Shown: piece by piece, positions 4,888 to 5,933 of the stretch
Layout of the letters: each line of letters starts with the position of its first letter
How positions within the stretch are numbered: the first letter of the stretch is position 1
From: an uncultured Oscillospiraceae bacterium
Lineage (GTDB): Bacteria > Bacillota > Clostridia > Oscillospirales > Oscillospiraceae
NCBI GenBank assembly: GCA_947624465.1
Contig: CANQKJ010000138.1
Coordinates: forward strand, 1 to 5,933
Reading direction: 5' to 3'
DNA length: 5,933 nucleotides
Translations under genes and position numbers: made by a program
The notes under the pieces: model-generated
The model's input: the letters and a program-made list of their open reading frames with translations, nothing else
Database searches by the model: none
Told to the model about the DNA's origin: nothing

Positions 4888-5933
4888 ATGTCCAACCTGA
4901 AATACTGGGTCTGGCTGGCGGAGCGGCGGGGCCTGACCTGCCAGACGGCAGAGCGGGTGCTGGAGCACTTCGGTTCCCCGGAGGGGGCCTACTTCGCCGA
5001 TCAGGCGGAGTACAGGCTCATCGGGGAGCTGACCCCCGAGGCCGTCGGTTCCCTGGAGGACAAGTCCCTGGACCCGGCGGACAGGATCCTGGGGGACTGC
5101 GACCGGCTGGGCATCCGCCTGATGACCCGGCAGGACGCCGCCTACCCGGAGCGTCTGGCCGCCATCGCCCAGCCGCCGCTGGTGCTCTATATGAAAGGCC
5201 GGCCGGTGGCCTTTGACGAGGAGGCTGCCATCGCCATCGTCGGGACCCGGAAGGCCACCCCCTACGGAGTGCAGACGGCCTCCAAACTGGCCGCCGATCT
5301 GACCCGGAGCGGGGCGCTGGTACTCACCGGCATGGCCCAGGGTATCGACGCCTCCGCCGTCCGGGGCGCTTTGAAGGCGGGTGGGCCTGTGGTCTCCGTG
5401 CTGGGCGGCGGCATCGACGTGGTCTATCCCCGCTGTCACGCCGGCCTCTATGAGGATGTGGCGGTGGCGGGTACCCTGATCTCCGAATACCCCCCGGGCA
5501 CCGAGCCGAAAGGCGAGCATTTCCCGATACGGAACCGCATTTTGAGCGGCCTCTCCGTGGGCGTCGTCGCTGTGGAGAGCGAGCGCTCCGGCGGCACCCT
5601 GCTCACCGTGAACCACGCCCTGGACCAGGGCCGTGAGGTCTTCGCCGTGCCGGGACCCATCGGCGCGCCGGCCAGCGTGGGGACAAACCTGCTCATCCAG
5701 GAGGGGGCCGCCAAGCTGATCCTGAGCGCGGAGGACGTGCTGTGCGAATTCGTGGACCGTTTTCCCGGCCGCCTGGGCGGAGGGGAACCCCTGCCGCCTG
5801 AGATCGCGGAGGAGCGGCTGAAGGGCGCCGCCGTTGTTCCGCCGCCCCGGGAGCCAAAAAAGCCCAAGGAGGCCCCGGCGGAGGAGAAAACGGTGGAGTT
5901 CAGGCCCAAGGTGAAGGAACTGACGTCGGAGAG
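4888..5933 (+). CDS. dprA: DNA-processing protein DprA (Smf), 3'-truncated by window edge
   Basis: DprA binds incoming single-stranded DNA in natural transformation and loads RecA onto it; many non-competent bacteria also carry it. The start ATG 4888 lies seven bases after GGAGAGGAG (4872-4880). The frame stays open to the window end, giving 348 codons without a stop. Residues 1-60 are the N-terminal helical (SAM/HhH-like) region. The Rossmann-like core spans about 85-285, with VGTRKATPYG (118-127), LTGMAQGID (146-154), VLGGGIDVVYP (171-181), ISEYPPGTEP (198-207), HFPIRNRILSGLSVGVVAVE (211-230), ERSGGTLLT (232-240) and GREVFAVPGPI (248-258). Position 158 is Val in ASAVRGAL, where the family usually has His. 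From about residue 300 a charged Pro/Lys/Glu linker begins, presumably leading to the C-terminal winged-helix domain outside the window. topA, the usual next gene in Firmicutes, may follow. Confidence 0.95.
   Translation, partial: MSNLKYWVWLAERRGLTCQTAERVLEHFGSPEGAYFADQAEYRLIGELTPEAVGSLEDKSLDPADRILGDCDRLGIRLMTRQDAAYPERLAAIAQPPLVLYMKGRPVAFDEEAAIAIVGTRKATPYGVQTASKLAADLTRSGALVLTGMAQGIDASAVRGALKAGGPVVSVLGGGIDVVYPRCHAGLYEDVAVAGTLISEYPPGTEPKGEHFPIRNRILSGLSVGVVAVESERSGGTLLTVNHALDQGREVFAVPGPIGAPASVGTNLLIQEGAAKLILSAEDVLCEFVDRFPGRLGGGEPLPPEIAEERLKGAAVVPPPREPKKPKEAPAEEKTVEFRPKVKELTSE

Noticed and set aside
4783..5616. Minus-strand open frame (277 codons) spanning the methyltransferase-dprA junction
   Set aside because: It crosses two well-supported plus-strand genes, shows no known motif, and is explained by the third-position GC bias of those genes.
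1..5933. Mobile element, CRISPR array, tRNA/rRNA or a novel defence-type cassette
   Set aside because: No spaced direct repeats, terminal inverted repeats, transposase, integrase or RNA-gene signature was seen. All of the coding space is taken by seven housekeeping or conserved genes.

Overview
The window reads as an ordinary chromosomal housekeeping segment of a GC-rich Firmicute. The most likely source is a Clostridia member of the Oscillospiraceae type (Flavonifractor/Intestinimonas-like). This is inferred from three things: strong GC bias at third codon positions, the gene order tgt-yajC-TIGR04086 membrane protein (compare queA-tgt-yrbF-yrzE in Bacillus), and the greA-lysS pairing. No taxonomic search was possible. 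All seven genes lie on the + strand. The first (tgt) and last (dprA) run off the window edges.

Layout. 1-917: 3' four fifths of tgt, a tRNA-guanine transglycosylase of queuosine modification. 918-1031: intergenic, with a good sigma-A-type promoter (TTGTCT-17-TATAAT). 1032-1415: yajC, the SecDF-YajC accessory subunit, with an unusual Lys/Asp-rich tail. 1416-1497: intergenic, dominated by a perfect 15-bp inverted repeat whose right arm contains the ribosome binding site of the next gene. 1498-1920: a small four-helix membrane protein of the TIGR04086/YrzE type. 1921-2024: an exact-consensus sigma-A promoter (TTGACA-17-TATAAT). 2025-2498: greA. 2526-4034: lysS, 27 bases downstream and evidently co-transcribed. 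4047-4073: a clear intrinsic terminator. 4104-4865: a TrmH/SpoU-family RNA 2'-O-methyltransferase. 4888-5933: dprA, truncated at the right edge.

Functional logic. The left block couples tRNA wobble-base modification to membrane protein export factors, an arrangement conserved by descent rather than by pathway. The middle block is a transcription/translation operon (GreA rescues backtracked RNA polymerase, LysRS charges tRNA-Lys) driven by what should be a strong constitutive promoter. The right block joins an RNA methyltransferase and a DNA-processing protein. It has no visible promoter of its own between the lysS terminator and its first gene, so it may depend on readthrough.

I found no mobile element, CRISPR array, RNA gene, prophage or defence cassette, and nothing that supports a novel multi-gene system. 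The observations most worth a second look are the hairpin that buries the ribosome binding site of the membrane-protein gene, and a few residue-level departures in LysRS and DprA.
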